Counted from the first letter of the stretch, positions 1 to 6,050 are shown. The stretch is 6,487 bases of DNA from Coriobacteriia bacterium (GCA_009781525.1 WQXZ01000101.1:1-6487), one strand, 5' to 3'. Numbers and translations: made by a program. Notes: generated by a model not told the origin, from the letters alone.

Positions 1-742
1 CGTCACTGGCTGCGACCAGGCGCTGCGTTACCGGCAGGGCGGCGGGGTCATCGGTGAAGAGCAGGGTGTCTGCCGAGACTGTTCGGGTCGCCTGCTCAAG
101 CATGGTTGCTGCGATTTCGGATGGTGATCCGTGGTAGATCTGCAGACGGGAGCTGTGTGCCAGAGCAAACTCCAGAGCTGCGCGAAGGATGTTGTTCGGG
201 CCGCGCGAGACAATCAGCTGGCCTTCTTCATCGCGCTTGATGGTGGGAAAGGTAGATTGATCGCTTCGCTCGGATAGCTGAGTCGTATCGATGTCCAGCC
301 GAAACGAACTGCCCAGTCCGGGGGCAGAGCTGGTAACGCAGGCAGACTGAACGTTGCTTTTGATTGAATAGAGCGCCATGCCGCGGCCGTGTACTCCCCA
401 GTCGTCTTCGACAATGGACTCGAGCTTGGATGTCACACGAGCATCGAAGATCGCCTGGTGCAGCTCAGGTGGAATACCCTGACCGTCGTCAAGCACGGTC
501 AGGTTGCGTTGGTCTCCTTCGCGATTGGTGGCAATGTAGATACGCTCGGCTGATGCGTCGCGGGCATTGCGCAGCATTTCTATGACGGCATCCTCGACGC
601 AGCGGATGTCATGCTTTGCCTGGCGTCTTTCAGCCTCTTCAGTGCGCAGGCGAACAAAGCCGTTACCCAGGTTCTCCTCCACCCGCAGGTGGGTTCCTCC
701 TGAGACCTGCTCGATAAAATCTATCAGACGATCGTCGTTCAT
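1..742 (-). CDS. GHKL-fold (HATPase_c) ATP-binding protein, 3' end outside window
   Basis: 247 codons are visible and the reading frame is still open at the left edge. The N-terminal part has the Bergerat ATP-binding signature: an N-box at residues 53-63 (IEMLRNARDAS, with E55, N59 and D62), a G1 box DDGQGIP at 85-91, and a G2 glycine loop HGRGMAL at 118-124. Residues 101-106 (ARVTSK) recall the TSK motif of MutL, which is unusual beside a kinase-like G2 loop. No H-box, sensor or membrane segment precedes the ATPase domain, so it is not a standard sensor kinase; a soluble MutL- or Hsp90-type ATPase is more likely. Residues after about 160 match nothing I recognise. The ATG at 742 is the first start after an in-frame stop (TAG at 748-746); the Shine-Dalgarno is weak. 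It lies 67 nt behind rny with no terminator between them, so co-transcription is likely. Family assignment is firm; function is unknown. Confidence 0.85.
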   Translation of the reverse strand, partial: MNDDRLIDFIEQVSGGTHLRVEENLGNGFVRLRTEEAERRQAKHDIRCVEDAVIEMLRNARDASAERIYIATNREGDQRNLTVLDDGQGIPPELHQAIFDARVTSKLESIVEDDWGVHGRGMALYSIKSNVQSACVTSSAPGLGSSFRLDIDTTQLSERSDQSTFPTIKRDEEGQLIVSRGPNNILRAALEFALAHSSRLQIYHGSPSEIAATMLEQATRTVSADTLLFTDDPAALPVTQRLVAASD

Positions 743-809
743 TGTCTACTCGAGGCTTGCAGCAACCAGCAGCTTTACGCCCTGCGGCTTGCGGCATTCG
801 CACTGCAGG

Positions 810-2354
810 CTATTTGGCATAGTCTTCCGCACGACTCTCGCGAATCACCAGCACCTTGATCTGTCCGGGATACTCCATCTCCTCTTCGATCTGCTTGGCA
901 ATATCGTGAGCCAGAACCACTGCCTGGTCGTCAGAAATCGTGTTCGGTTCAACCATCACGCGCACCTCGCGTCCGGCTTGCATGGCGTAGGTCTTCTCCA
1001 CACCATTATAGGCGTTGGCAATTGATTCGAGTTTCTCTAAGCGCTTGATATAGCTTTCAAGTGATTCGCGGCGAGCGCCTGGGCGCGCTGCCGATATGGC
1101 GTCAGCTGCTTGCACCAATACGGCAACGATCGTGGTCTGCTGCACATCATCATGATGAGCCTCAATGGCGTGGATGATTCCAGGAGCCTCACCGAAACGG
1201 CGAGCAAGATCTGCTCCGATCAGGGCGTGCGATCCCTCGACCTCGTGGTCGACCGCTTTGCCCAGGTCATGCAACAATCCGGCGCGTTTGGCAGCAGCCG
1301 GATCAAGACCGAGCTCGGACGCCATAACACCAGCCAGGTGTGCGACCTCAAGCGAATGCCGGAGCACATTCTGGCCGTAGGATGTGCGATATTTAAGCCG
1401 ACCCAAAGTGCGCAGTAACTCCGGATGCAAATCGTGCACGCCAGCATCAAAGGCAACCTGGTCGCCCGCCTCCTTGACCTGCTGGTTCACATACTCTGTG
1501 GCTTTCTTAAAAGTCTCCTCGATACGGGCGGGGTGAATTCTGCCATCAGCAATCAGATTCTCTAAAGTCAGGCGACCGATTTCGCGCCTGACCGGATCGA
1601 AGCTTGACAGCACCACGACCTCGGGAGTGTCATCGATTATCAGGTTGATTCCGGTAATCTGCTCAAAGGAGCGAATGTTGCGTCCTTCGCGGCCGATGAT
1701 GCGTCCCTTGACATCGTCGGATGGAATACTGACCGAAGACACCGTCTGCTCCACGGTGTGCTCAGCCGCCACTCGCTGAATCGCCAGCGAGACAATCTCG
1801 CGTGATTTCTTGTCAGCCTCGGAACGAGTGTGCTCTTCGATCTCGCGCAGGATCTTTGCCTCCTGTTTGACAACATCGCTCTTGACCCGATTCAGCAACT
1901 CGGTTCGCGCTTCTTCCAGGTTCATTCTGGCAACGGTCTCAAGCACCTCCTGGGTCTTTGCCTCCATTGCCTCCAGGTCGCGTGAACGACGATCAAGCTG
2001 ACCACCAAGCGACGAAAGCTGATGCTCGCGGGCATCTAAAGCATCGACGCGTTTATCCAGATTAGCCTCACGCTGGCTTAGTCGATTTTCACTGCTCTTT
2101 ATTTCGTTTCGCCGCTCAGTCAGCTCTTTGTCAACTTCAGTGCGCAGGCGATGCGCTGCGTCCCGCGCCTCGACCAGCGCCTCCTTTTGCAGAGTCTCAG
2201 CCTGGCGATTGGCGTCAGCCAGGGTGCGCTCAGCGTCACTTAGTTTGCTTTTGGCTTCAGTGTTTATGACGGATCTGGCAAGCCAAAAACCACCGGCTCC
2301 ACCAGCCAGTAGAGCAACTACTGCTACCAGCGAATATAGGATAACATCAGGCAT
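810..2354 (-). CDS. rny: Ribonuclease Y
   Basis: Membrane-anchored endoribonuclease that starts decay of many mRNAs in bacteria lacking RNase E. The 514-residue product is close to the usual family length of about 510-520. In order it shows an N-terminal transmembrane helix (about residues 4-26), a long charged coiled coil (about 30-190), a KH RNA-binding domain with the GREG loop (about 206-270; VKGRIIGREGRN), and a metal-dependent HD phosphohydrolase domain with H333 in LRHS and the catalytic HD pair at about 362-363 (LLHDLGK), followed by the conserved EAHHDD region. The frame also opens at a GTG at 2363, but that codon overlaps the Shine-Dalgarno GAAGGG (2363-2368). The ATG at 2354 sits 8 nt behind that site and is preferred. 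The gene has a long upstream leader and is followed by the GHKL ATPase gene. All family landmarks are intact. Confidence 0.97.
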   Translation of the reverse strand: MPDVILYSLVAVVALLAGGAGGFWLARSVINTEAKSKLSDAERTLADANRQAETLQKEALVEARDAAHRLRTEVDKELTERRNEIKSSENRLSQREANLDKRVDALDAREHQLSSLGGQLDRRSRDLEAMEAKTQEVLETVARMNLEEARTELLNRVKSDVVKQEAKILREIEEHTRSEADKKSREIVSLAIQRVAAEHTVEQTVSSVSIPSDDVKGRIIGREGRNIRSFEQITGINLIIDDTPEVVVLSSFDPVRREIGRLTLENLIADGRIHPARIEETFKKATEYVNQQVKEAGDQVAFDAGVHDLHPELLRTLGRLKYRTSYGQNVLRHSLEVAHLAGVMASELGLDPAAAKRAGLLHDLGKAVDHEVEGSHALIGADLARRFGEAPGIIHAIEAHHDDVQQTTIVAVLVQAADAISAARPGARRESLESYIKRLEKLESIANAYNGVEKTYAMQAGREVRVMVEPNTISDDQAVVLAHDIAKQIEEEMEYPGQIKVLVIRESRAEDYAK

Positions 2355-2362
2355 TAAACCCA

Positions 2363-2368
2363 CCCTTC
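2363..2368 (-). promoter_or_regulatory. Ribosome binding site deciding the rny start
   Basis: GAAGGG lies 8 nt upstream of the ATG at 2354. The alternative in-frame GTG at 2363 begins on the last base of this site, so it cannot be served by it. This fixes the rny start at 2354. Confidence 0.7.
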
Positions 2369-2422
2369 AAATAACTACACTGGTGCAACCGCCTACTTGC
2401 ATACATTTCAAGCCGCAAACAA

Positions 2423-2434
2423 CCAGTATACTGG
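2423..2434. repeat. 12-bp perfect palindrome in the rny leader
   Basis: CCAGTATACTGG reads identically on both strands. The half-site CCAGT recurs nearby on the minus strand, at 2439-2443 and again around 2383, giving three copies in the last 90 nt before rny. It could be a dimeric regulator site or chance; no regulator can be named. Confidence 0.35.
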
Positions 2435-2520
2435 CGACACTGGCATTACCTTTACTTCCTCCCGTAATGCCGCATCTACCAGCGAAAATGTTCATCGATG
2501 ATATTTGTACCGAACCATCA

Positions 2521-2540
2521 GCCGGATACAAACATCCGGC
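2521..2540. repeat. Inverted repeat, 7-bp stem with 6-nt loop
   Basis: GCCGGAT and ATCCGGC flank a 6-nt loop with no mismatch. No T-run follows on either strand, so it is not an intrinsic terminator. It would form a stable hairpin in the proposed rny leader. Confidence 0.5.
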
Positions 2541-2649
2541 ACTCAGACCAACTGCCTTGAATCTACCTAAAAGCCTATTTCAAAGGTCGCGCCAGCGTAT
2601 CTACTCTGCTGACATCTACCCAATAGAGGATCATTATGCCTTGAACACC

Positions 2650-2678
2650 ATGGTAGGCTAGCGCGGCGATGCAGTCAA
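2650..2678 (-). promoter_or_regulatory. Candidate sigma-70-type promoter for rny
   Basis: On the minus strand, a -35 TTGACT (2678-2673, 5 of 6 matches to consensus) is separated by exactly 17 nt from a -10 TACCAT (2655-2650, 4 of 6). Transcription would start near 2643. It is the best-spaced promoter I found between the flavoprotein terminator and rny. Pattern evidence only. Confidence 0.4.
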
Positions 2679-2735
2679 GTAAGCCAGGCATTATCTACAC
2701 AACACAACTCTTGGGATGGTTACCAAATGGTCACG

Positions 2736-2767
2736 AAATGAAAAGGAGGCAACGTTTGCTGCCTCCT
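2736..2767 (-). terminator. Intrinsic terminator of flavoprotein gene A
   Basis: The 8-bp arms AGGAGGCA (2744-2751) and TGCCTCCT (2760-2767) pair perfectly around an 8-nt loop. On the minus strand the stem is followed by TTTTCATTT. It sits about 60 nt beyond the stop codon of the flavoprotein gene, as expected for a rho-independent terminator. On the plus strand no T-run follows. Confidence 0.8.
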
Positions 2768-2825
2768 CATATCATCGATTGTCGCCTATATTAGCTAAGC
2801 GTCAATATGTGGATAAAATCACGGG

Positions 2826-4607
2826 TTAGATGCTTGGCTCCTTCATAACATTGGTGCCCATGGCATAACCGTTTGAGAAGTTCTTGCCGTGTCCGTGCAT
2901 ACCCTGCCCTGCAGATGCCTCGCCGCCGCAATATAGATGCGGAATAACCTCACGATTGAAGTCCAGCACCTGGAACTTACCATTGATCAACACACCAATC
3001 AGGGTGTCATGATAGGCATTCGGGCACCAGGCTGCATAGAACGGTGGGGTTGCGATTTTTACTGACGGATCCTTACGGCCGAAGTCTTCATCCGTTCCAG
3101 CATCGACGAAGCCGTTATAACGAGCGATTGTGGCTGCCAGGTTTGCTGGCGGCATCTTGTGCTGCTCGTAGAACTTGTTGACGACTTTGTCAGCCAACTC
3201 TTCAATAGTATCTGCTTTGAAGATGTAGTCGCCATCCCAGTCCACACTTGGAGGACCAGTCATGTCCCACTCACGCTCTTTTGCCCAGTCATCGTCAAAT
3301 ATTGCCCAAACCGGACCCGCCAGACGGGTTACCTCACCGTCTTGCTCGACGATTACACTACCAAGAGCTCTTTCCCAGTAGTCAGCATCTCTGGCATCTT
3401 CAGCACTGAATCGCTCACCCAGCATATTGACATAGATGATGCCATTTGCTGCTGTGCGATCGGTATCAACATCAAAGCCATGTGATTTAACAATCGGGAA
3501 GATCGGTGCGGTTGAGCCGATGGTTGCATGACGATAACCATACTGGGTACCGATTGCACGAGCCTTGGCTGGGTTGATACCAACCTCAGTTGCGGCAATG
3601 GTGCCACCGATTGCGATTATCGCCAACTCACCAGAAGCATCCTGGAAGCTGAAGGGGTCACCACCAACACCGTTAGCATGCTCAGGACCGTAACGTGAAT
3701 CGAACAGTGAATGGAACTTCCAGTTACTGGAGGATCCACCGGTTGCAACCAGTACGCCCTTATTTGCCTTGACATTCACGGTCTCGACTGAATCGATGTT
3801 ACCTTCCAGGTACTCATCAAAGTCAACCAGAGGCTCAGTCTCACCCGGCATGATACGCGGGGTGTAGCTTGCCTCAACACCCACAACGTTACCGGTTGCA
3901 GGGTCACGCCAGATCTTATCCATATGATGGTTCATGATGAATTGGACACCCTTGGCGCGAGCACTTGACTCCAGCGGTCGCATCAGACCAACACCAGCTG
4001 GTCCGCGGCCACCCTTACCCAGAGGATCCAGGTCATCATAACCGGTGCGATCTGTAGTGATTGTGCGGGGTTTGGTGTCGGTACCCTCACCACGCAAGGT
4101 CTCATCAGGCTGATGGACCCAGCCGTTTTCGAGCAACATCTCGAAAGCTGCAGCATGAACTTCTGCTGCACCACGTACTACCTCGCGGATATTCTTGCTG
4201 TCACGTGACTGGAATGGTGCGGTGTGATCAAGGTAATACTGATCGGCACTGTCTTCGACACCCATACGCTTCTGTACACTGGTGCCACCACCCAGATGGA
4301 CGTGACCGCCTGAAGTCAGTGCATGACCACCGCAGGCATAGTTGGCCTCGATTACGATAACCGAACCGCCCAGATCAAAGGCACGGATGGCGGCAAGCAT
4401 GCCGACAGCTCCTGCGCCGATGACAACGACATCAGCCTCATAATCCCAAGTCGGTAGACCAGAAGCAGCTGCTCCGCCGCCACCGCCGCCACCGCCGCTG
4501 CTGGCTTGCTGGTTGTTGCAAGCTGCAAGCGTGAAGAAAGCTGCACCTGATGCACCGAGTGCTGCTCCCTTCAGAAAATCTCTTCTTGACAATCCTTCTT
4601 TAGTCAT
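2826..4607 (-). CDS. Tat-exported lipoprotein flavoprotein reductase (fumarate/urocanate reductase-like, FAD_binding_2)
   Basis: Complete 593-residue flavoprotein, copy A. The N-terminus has a twin-arginine motif SRRDFLK (7-13), a hydrophobic stretch and a lipobox LAAC ending at Cys30, then eight consecutive glycines (38-45) as a flexible tether. This implies folding in the cytoplasm with bound FAD, Tat export, and lipid anchoring outside the membrane. FAD motifs: GAGAVG at 64-69 with acidic E87 ending the second strand, TSGG at 98-101, ATGG at 288-291, and GGE at 561-563. GERF (397-400) with R406, H533 in the HDTLIG segment, and K575 in HGHGKN lie where fumarate-reductase-type enzymes keep active-site residues. 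There is no CxxCH haem motif or Fe-S cysteine cluster, so electrons must come from a separate donor. The ATG at 4607 has GAAGGGAG just upstream. Likely role: reducing an organic acceptor in anaerobic respiration; the substrate is unknown. An operator-like repeat lies upstream and a terminator downstream. Confidence 0.9.
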   Translation of the reverse strand: MTKEGLSRRDFLKGAALGASGAAFFTLAACNNQQASSGGGGGGGGAAASGLPTWDYEADVVVIGAGAVGMLAAIRAFDLGGSVIVIEANYACGGHALTSGGHVHLGGGTSVQKRMGVEDSADQYYLDHTAPFQSRDSKNIREVVRGAAEVHAAAFEMLLENGWVHQPDETLRGEGTDTKPRTITTDRTGYDDLDPLGKGGRGPAGVGLMRPLESSARAKGVQFIMNHHMDKIWRDPATGNVVGVEASYTPRIMPGETEPLVDFDEYLEGNIDSVETVNVKANKGVLVATGGSSSNWKFHSLFDSRYGPEHANGVGGDPFSFQDASGELAIIAIGGTIAATEVGINPAKARAIGTQYGYRHATIGSTAPIFPIVKSHGFDVDTDRTAANGIIYVNMLGERFSAEDARDADYWERALGSVIVEQDGEVTRLAGPVWAIFDDDWAKEREWDMTGPPSVDWDGDYIFKADTIEELADKVVNKFYEQHKMPPANLAATIARYNGFVDAGTDEDFGRKDPSVKIATPPFYAAWCPNAYHDTLIGVLINGKFQVLDFNREVIPHLYCGGEASAGQGMHGHGKNFSNGYAMGTNVMKEPSI

Positions 4608-4775
4608 GGTTCTCCCTTCGTACAGTGATCAGTTTCTGGCCCAAAACAACCTTAAACTCAGGCCTTAATCACTCCTACTAACACTCAACATTTGAGTATG
4701 CTGACAACATTTTAGCATTTCCATGACAAACTTAACGGAAGAATTTCGTTATCTAGGGCTTTGTTTGGCTAGCGT
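4608..4775 (-). promoter_or_regulatory. Upstream region of flavoprotein gene A
   Basis: This AT-richer stretch lies between the hairpin at 4776-4810 and the ATG at 4607, so gene A probably has its own promoter here. A TAAAAT hexamer (4717-4712) resembles a -10 box but has no good -35. A TTGTCA (4709-4704) resembles a -35 but its -10 partner is poor. The 8-mer CAACATTT occurs twice on the plus strand, at 4686-4693 and 4705-4712, 19 bp apart; the first copy is part of the inverted repeat at 4683-4697. I cannot choose a transcription start. Confidence 0.4.
4683..4697. repeat. Operator-like inverted repeat upstream of flavoprotein A
   Basis: ACTCAA and TTGAGT form a perfect 6+6 inverted repeat around a 3-nt centre (CAT). 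It is about 80 nt upstream of the start codon and just downstream of the TTGTCA hexamer, a usual place for a regulator site. Flavoprotein reductases of this type are often substrate-induced, so a dedicated regulator is plausible, but none is encoded in the window. Confidence 0.4.
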
Positions 4776-4810
4776 CAAATAACCGAACCTGAGTGAAGGT
4801 CGGTTATTTG
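4776..4810 (-). terminator. Terminator-like hairpin behind the acidic-protein unit
   Basis: CAAATAACCGA (4776-4786) pairs perfectly with its complement at 4800-4810. Three more pairs (CCT with AGG) follow across a one-base bulge, around a 6-nt loop. The 3' arm on the minus strand is itself T-rich (TTATTTG) but no longer T-run follows, so it may be a modest terminator or an mRNA-end stabiliser. It overlaps the stop codon of the possible micro-gene. Confidence 0.55.
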
Positions 4811-4881
4811 GCCAGAATATTATGATTTGTCGCGCTTTTATGCAGGTTCTTGCGCACAGATGCAACGGTGACTTTCGCCAC
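4804..4881 (-). CDS. Possible 25-aa basic small protein
   Basis: A GTG at 4881 is preceded by a perfect AGGAGGT (4894-4888) at an ideal 6-nt spacing. The frame then gives 25 residues, beginning MAKVTVASVRKNLHK, and ends with TAA at 4806-4804. It contains four Lys, one Arg and two His and no Asp or Glu. The Shine-Dalgarno begins 17 nt after the stop of the acidic-protein gene, and a terminator-like hairpin starts at its own stop codon, as expected for the last gene of an operon. No family is recognised. An ATG at 4886 in another frame has only 2-3 nt between it and the Shine-Dalgarno and reads through the hairpin, so it is less likely. The alternative is that the Shine-Dalgarno is fortuitous; translation has to be shown. 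Confidence 0.4.
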   Translation of the reverse strand: MAKVTVASVRKNLHKSATNHNILAK

Positions 4882-4887
4882 AGCATT

Positions 4888-4894
4888 ACCTCCT
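4888..4894 (-). promoter_or_regulatory. Perfect Shine-Dalgarno before the 25-codon ORF
   Basis: AGGAGGT fully complements the usual 16S rRNA 3' end. It stands outside any larger gene, 17 nt beyond the stop of the acidic protein. It is stronger than the sites in front of the three large complete genes, which makes the small ORF behind it worth noting. Confidence 0.5.
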
Positions 4895-4911
4895 GCGTTA
4901 GCGGACCCCTT

Positions 4912-6036
4912 TTAGTCTTTTTCGATTCTGGTAAAGTTGCCGCGATAGTCTTCTTCGTACTCTGAAGGCTCGAGCTCTATGGTGATCTGCATGTCTGAGT
5001 TTACCTGGATTATCTCGTTATAGTCTTCATACCTGTCACAGCGGGCGAACAGTTTGTATGTTCCAGGTGCAACATAGAAGCTAACCACTCCGCTGTCAAC
5101 GGTACTAATACTGTAAGGTCTAAGCATGACTTGCGTTGTGCCAGGATACTCCAAGGTGTTCTGAGCAACGACCGTAATGGTCACATGGTGCTCCGGTTTA
5201 GCCACAGAGCTGAAGTTGAAAACCCGGGTTGCCAGTTGGTGGTCTATGATTCCTGGATCGGTGTCTTCGGCAGCAGCGGTGTCAGTAGCGTCGGTGTTCT
5301 CTGCGCCCGCGTCGGTGTCGCCAGCCTCCTCAGTACCCTCGATGTCTCCAGCCTCCTCAGCACCCTCGCCCTCGGCTGCAGGAGAGTCAGCCTCTGCGTC
5401 AGGCTGAGCGAGGTTTTCTTCGGATGTGTCTTCTGTTGAACCGGATAGGTCAGCGTCGGCTGTGGACTCGGTTGGCTGCTCTTCAGCTTCTTCAACGATT
5501 ATCGTTACCGGAATCGCCAGCAGGCTGTCTTCGGTCAGCCGGGCTTCCCAGCTGTAATTACCGATCTCTGCCGGAGCCATCAGCTGCACGCGGGTCCAGT
5601 ACAGGCTGACAGAGTCCGAATAGAGCTCGTCGCCGAGCAATCCGGAGCCGCGGGGAATCCCCAGGGTGTCGTAGATGGTGACCAGGCTTCCGGAGATCTG
5701 GCATCCCTGGTGACACTTGGCTCCGACAATCACCGAGAAGGATGACTCGCAGTTAACCGGGGACGGAATGTCCCAGACTGCCAGTGAAACCTGGTGGGGC
5801 TCGCTTATGGGTTCTGCATCAGCATCGGGGTCGGCTGCGTCCGCATCAGCCGGGGAGTCGAGCTCGTCATTCGCATCCGCGTCCGCGCCAGGCTCGCCAC
5901 CCGCATCGGCGTCAGTTGCCGCGTCTTTGCCAGTGTCTGGCGTAATTGTTTCTTCATCAGTCAAAGCATCGTCAAGCTTAACTGAGTCGGCTGCTGGGTC
6001 ACCAGTCGGCATTGCCTCGTTCAACGTCTCTTCCAT
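4912..6036 (-). CDS. Acidic two-domain beta-sandwich protein, possible reductase accessory protein
   Basis: 374 residues with four segments. Residues 1-80 are an acidic Asp/Ala-rich tail. Residues 82-181 look like an Ig-type beta-sandwich with C96 and a C108-x3-C112 motif (KCHQGC) and an SLYWTRVQLMAPAEIG segment. Residues 182-262 are a linker with 30 acidic residues and no Lys, Arg or His. Residues 282-356 resemble a small carboxypeptidase-regulatory-like beta domain (alternating strands, VAPGTYKLF). No signal peptide, lipobox or membrane helix is present, so it is predicted cytoplasmic. From memory, unsearched, the two-domain layout with a KCxxxC motif resembles proteins found near anaerobic oxidoreductases. 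The ATG at 6036 is chosen because AGGAG (6050-6046) precedes it by 9 nt; a GTG at 6075 in the same frame lacks such a site. Lying between two paralogous flavoproteins suggests an accessory, chaperone or partner role, which is inference. Confidence 0.8.
   Translation of the reverse strand: MEETLNEAMPTGDPAADSVKLDDALTDEETITPDTGKDAATDADAGGEPGADADANDELDSPADADAADPDADAEPISEPHQVSLAVWDIPSPVNCESSFSVIVGAKCHQGCQISGSLVTIYDTLGIPRGSGLLGDELYSDSVSLYWTRVQLMAPAEIGNYSWEARLTEDSLLAIPVTIIVEEAEEQPTESTADADLSGSTEDTSEENLAQPDAEADSPAAEGEGAEEAGDIEGTEEAGDTDAGAENTDATDTAAAEDTDPGIIDHQLATRVFNFSSVAKPEHHVTITVVAQNTLEYPGTTQVMLRPYSISTVDSGVVSFYVAPGTYKLFARCDRYEDYNEIIQVNSDMQITIELEPSEYEEDYRGNFTRIEKD
5321..5367 (-). repeat. Short tandem repeat in the acidic linker
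   Basis: Two 20-bp copies (5321-5340 and 5348-5367) differ at one base and are offset by 27 bp, exactly nine codons. They encode the repeated EGAEEAGD / EGTEEAGD units of the acidic linker. This in-frame duplication shows how the linker can grow or shrink by slippage. Confidence 0.6.
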
Positions 6037-6045
6037 CAGAAGTGT

Positions 6046-6050
6046 CTCCT
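6046..6050 (-). promoter_or_regulatory. Ribosome binding site deciding the acidic-protein start
   Basis: AGGAG within AAAGGAG lies 9 nt before the ATG at 6036. The upstream in-frame GTG at 6075 has only TTAAGTGG-type sequence before it, so translation from 6036 is preferred. Confidence 0.65.

Larger units (their letters stand above)
2364..2825. other. Non-coding stretch between the flavoprotein gene and rny
   Basis: No convincing protein gene lies here. In transcription order (minus strand) it holds the terminator of the flavoprotein gene, a candidate promoter at 2650-2678, a 7-bp hairpin at 2521-2540, a 12-bp palindrome at 2423-2434, and the rny ribosome binding site. If the promoter is right, rny has a leader of roughly 290 nt. 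A plus-strand open frame through this region (to 2661) mostly mirrors rny and has no protein-like character. I see no tRNA and no riboswitch class I can name. Confidence 0.6.

Noticed and set aside
567..1025. Plus-strand open frame of 152 codons
   Set aside because: It lies across the end of rny and the start of the GHKL gene on the opposite strand; both of those show clear family motifs, so this is a mirror frame.
2380..2508. Minus-strand 42-codon frame ending just before the rny ribosome site
   Set aside because: Its ATG lacks any Shine-Dalgarno, and the composition is Gly/Cys/Val-rich with no pattern; likely a chance open frame.
2128..2661. Plus-strand open frame of 177 codons overlapping the start of rny and its leader
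   Set aside because: Its first part is the antisense of the rny coiled coil, giving Ser/Ala/Arg-rich low-quality sequence; the rest lacks a ribosome site, domain motifs or protein-like composition.
2575..2691. Minus-strand 38-codon frame upstream of rny with a hydrophobic middle
   Set aside because: No Shine-Dalgarno precedes its ATG and it would overlap the candidate promoter at 2650-2678. It is no better than chance.
2826..4607. Reading the flavoprotein as a cytochrome-linked fumarate reductase
   Set aside because: No CxxCH haem-binding motif and no Fe-S cysteine cluster is present anywhere in its 593 residues.
4744..4886. Minus-strand 45-codon frame from the ATG at 4886
   Set aside because: The Shine-Dalgarno is only 2-3 nt from this ATG and the frame runs through the terminator-like hairpin; the GTG at 4881 has correct spacing and stops at the hairpin.
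5321..5367. Repeats considered as a CRISPR or phase-variation array
   Set aside because: Only two short copies, directly in frame with a coding linker and with no spacers; simple coding repeat.
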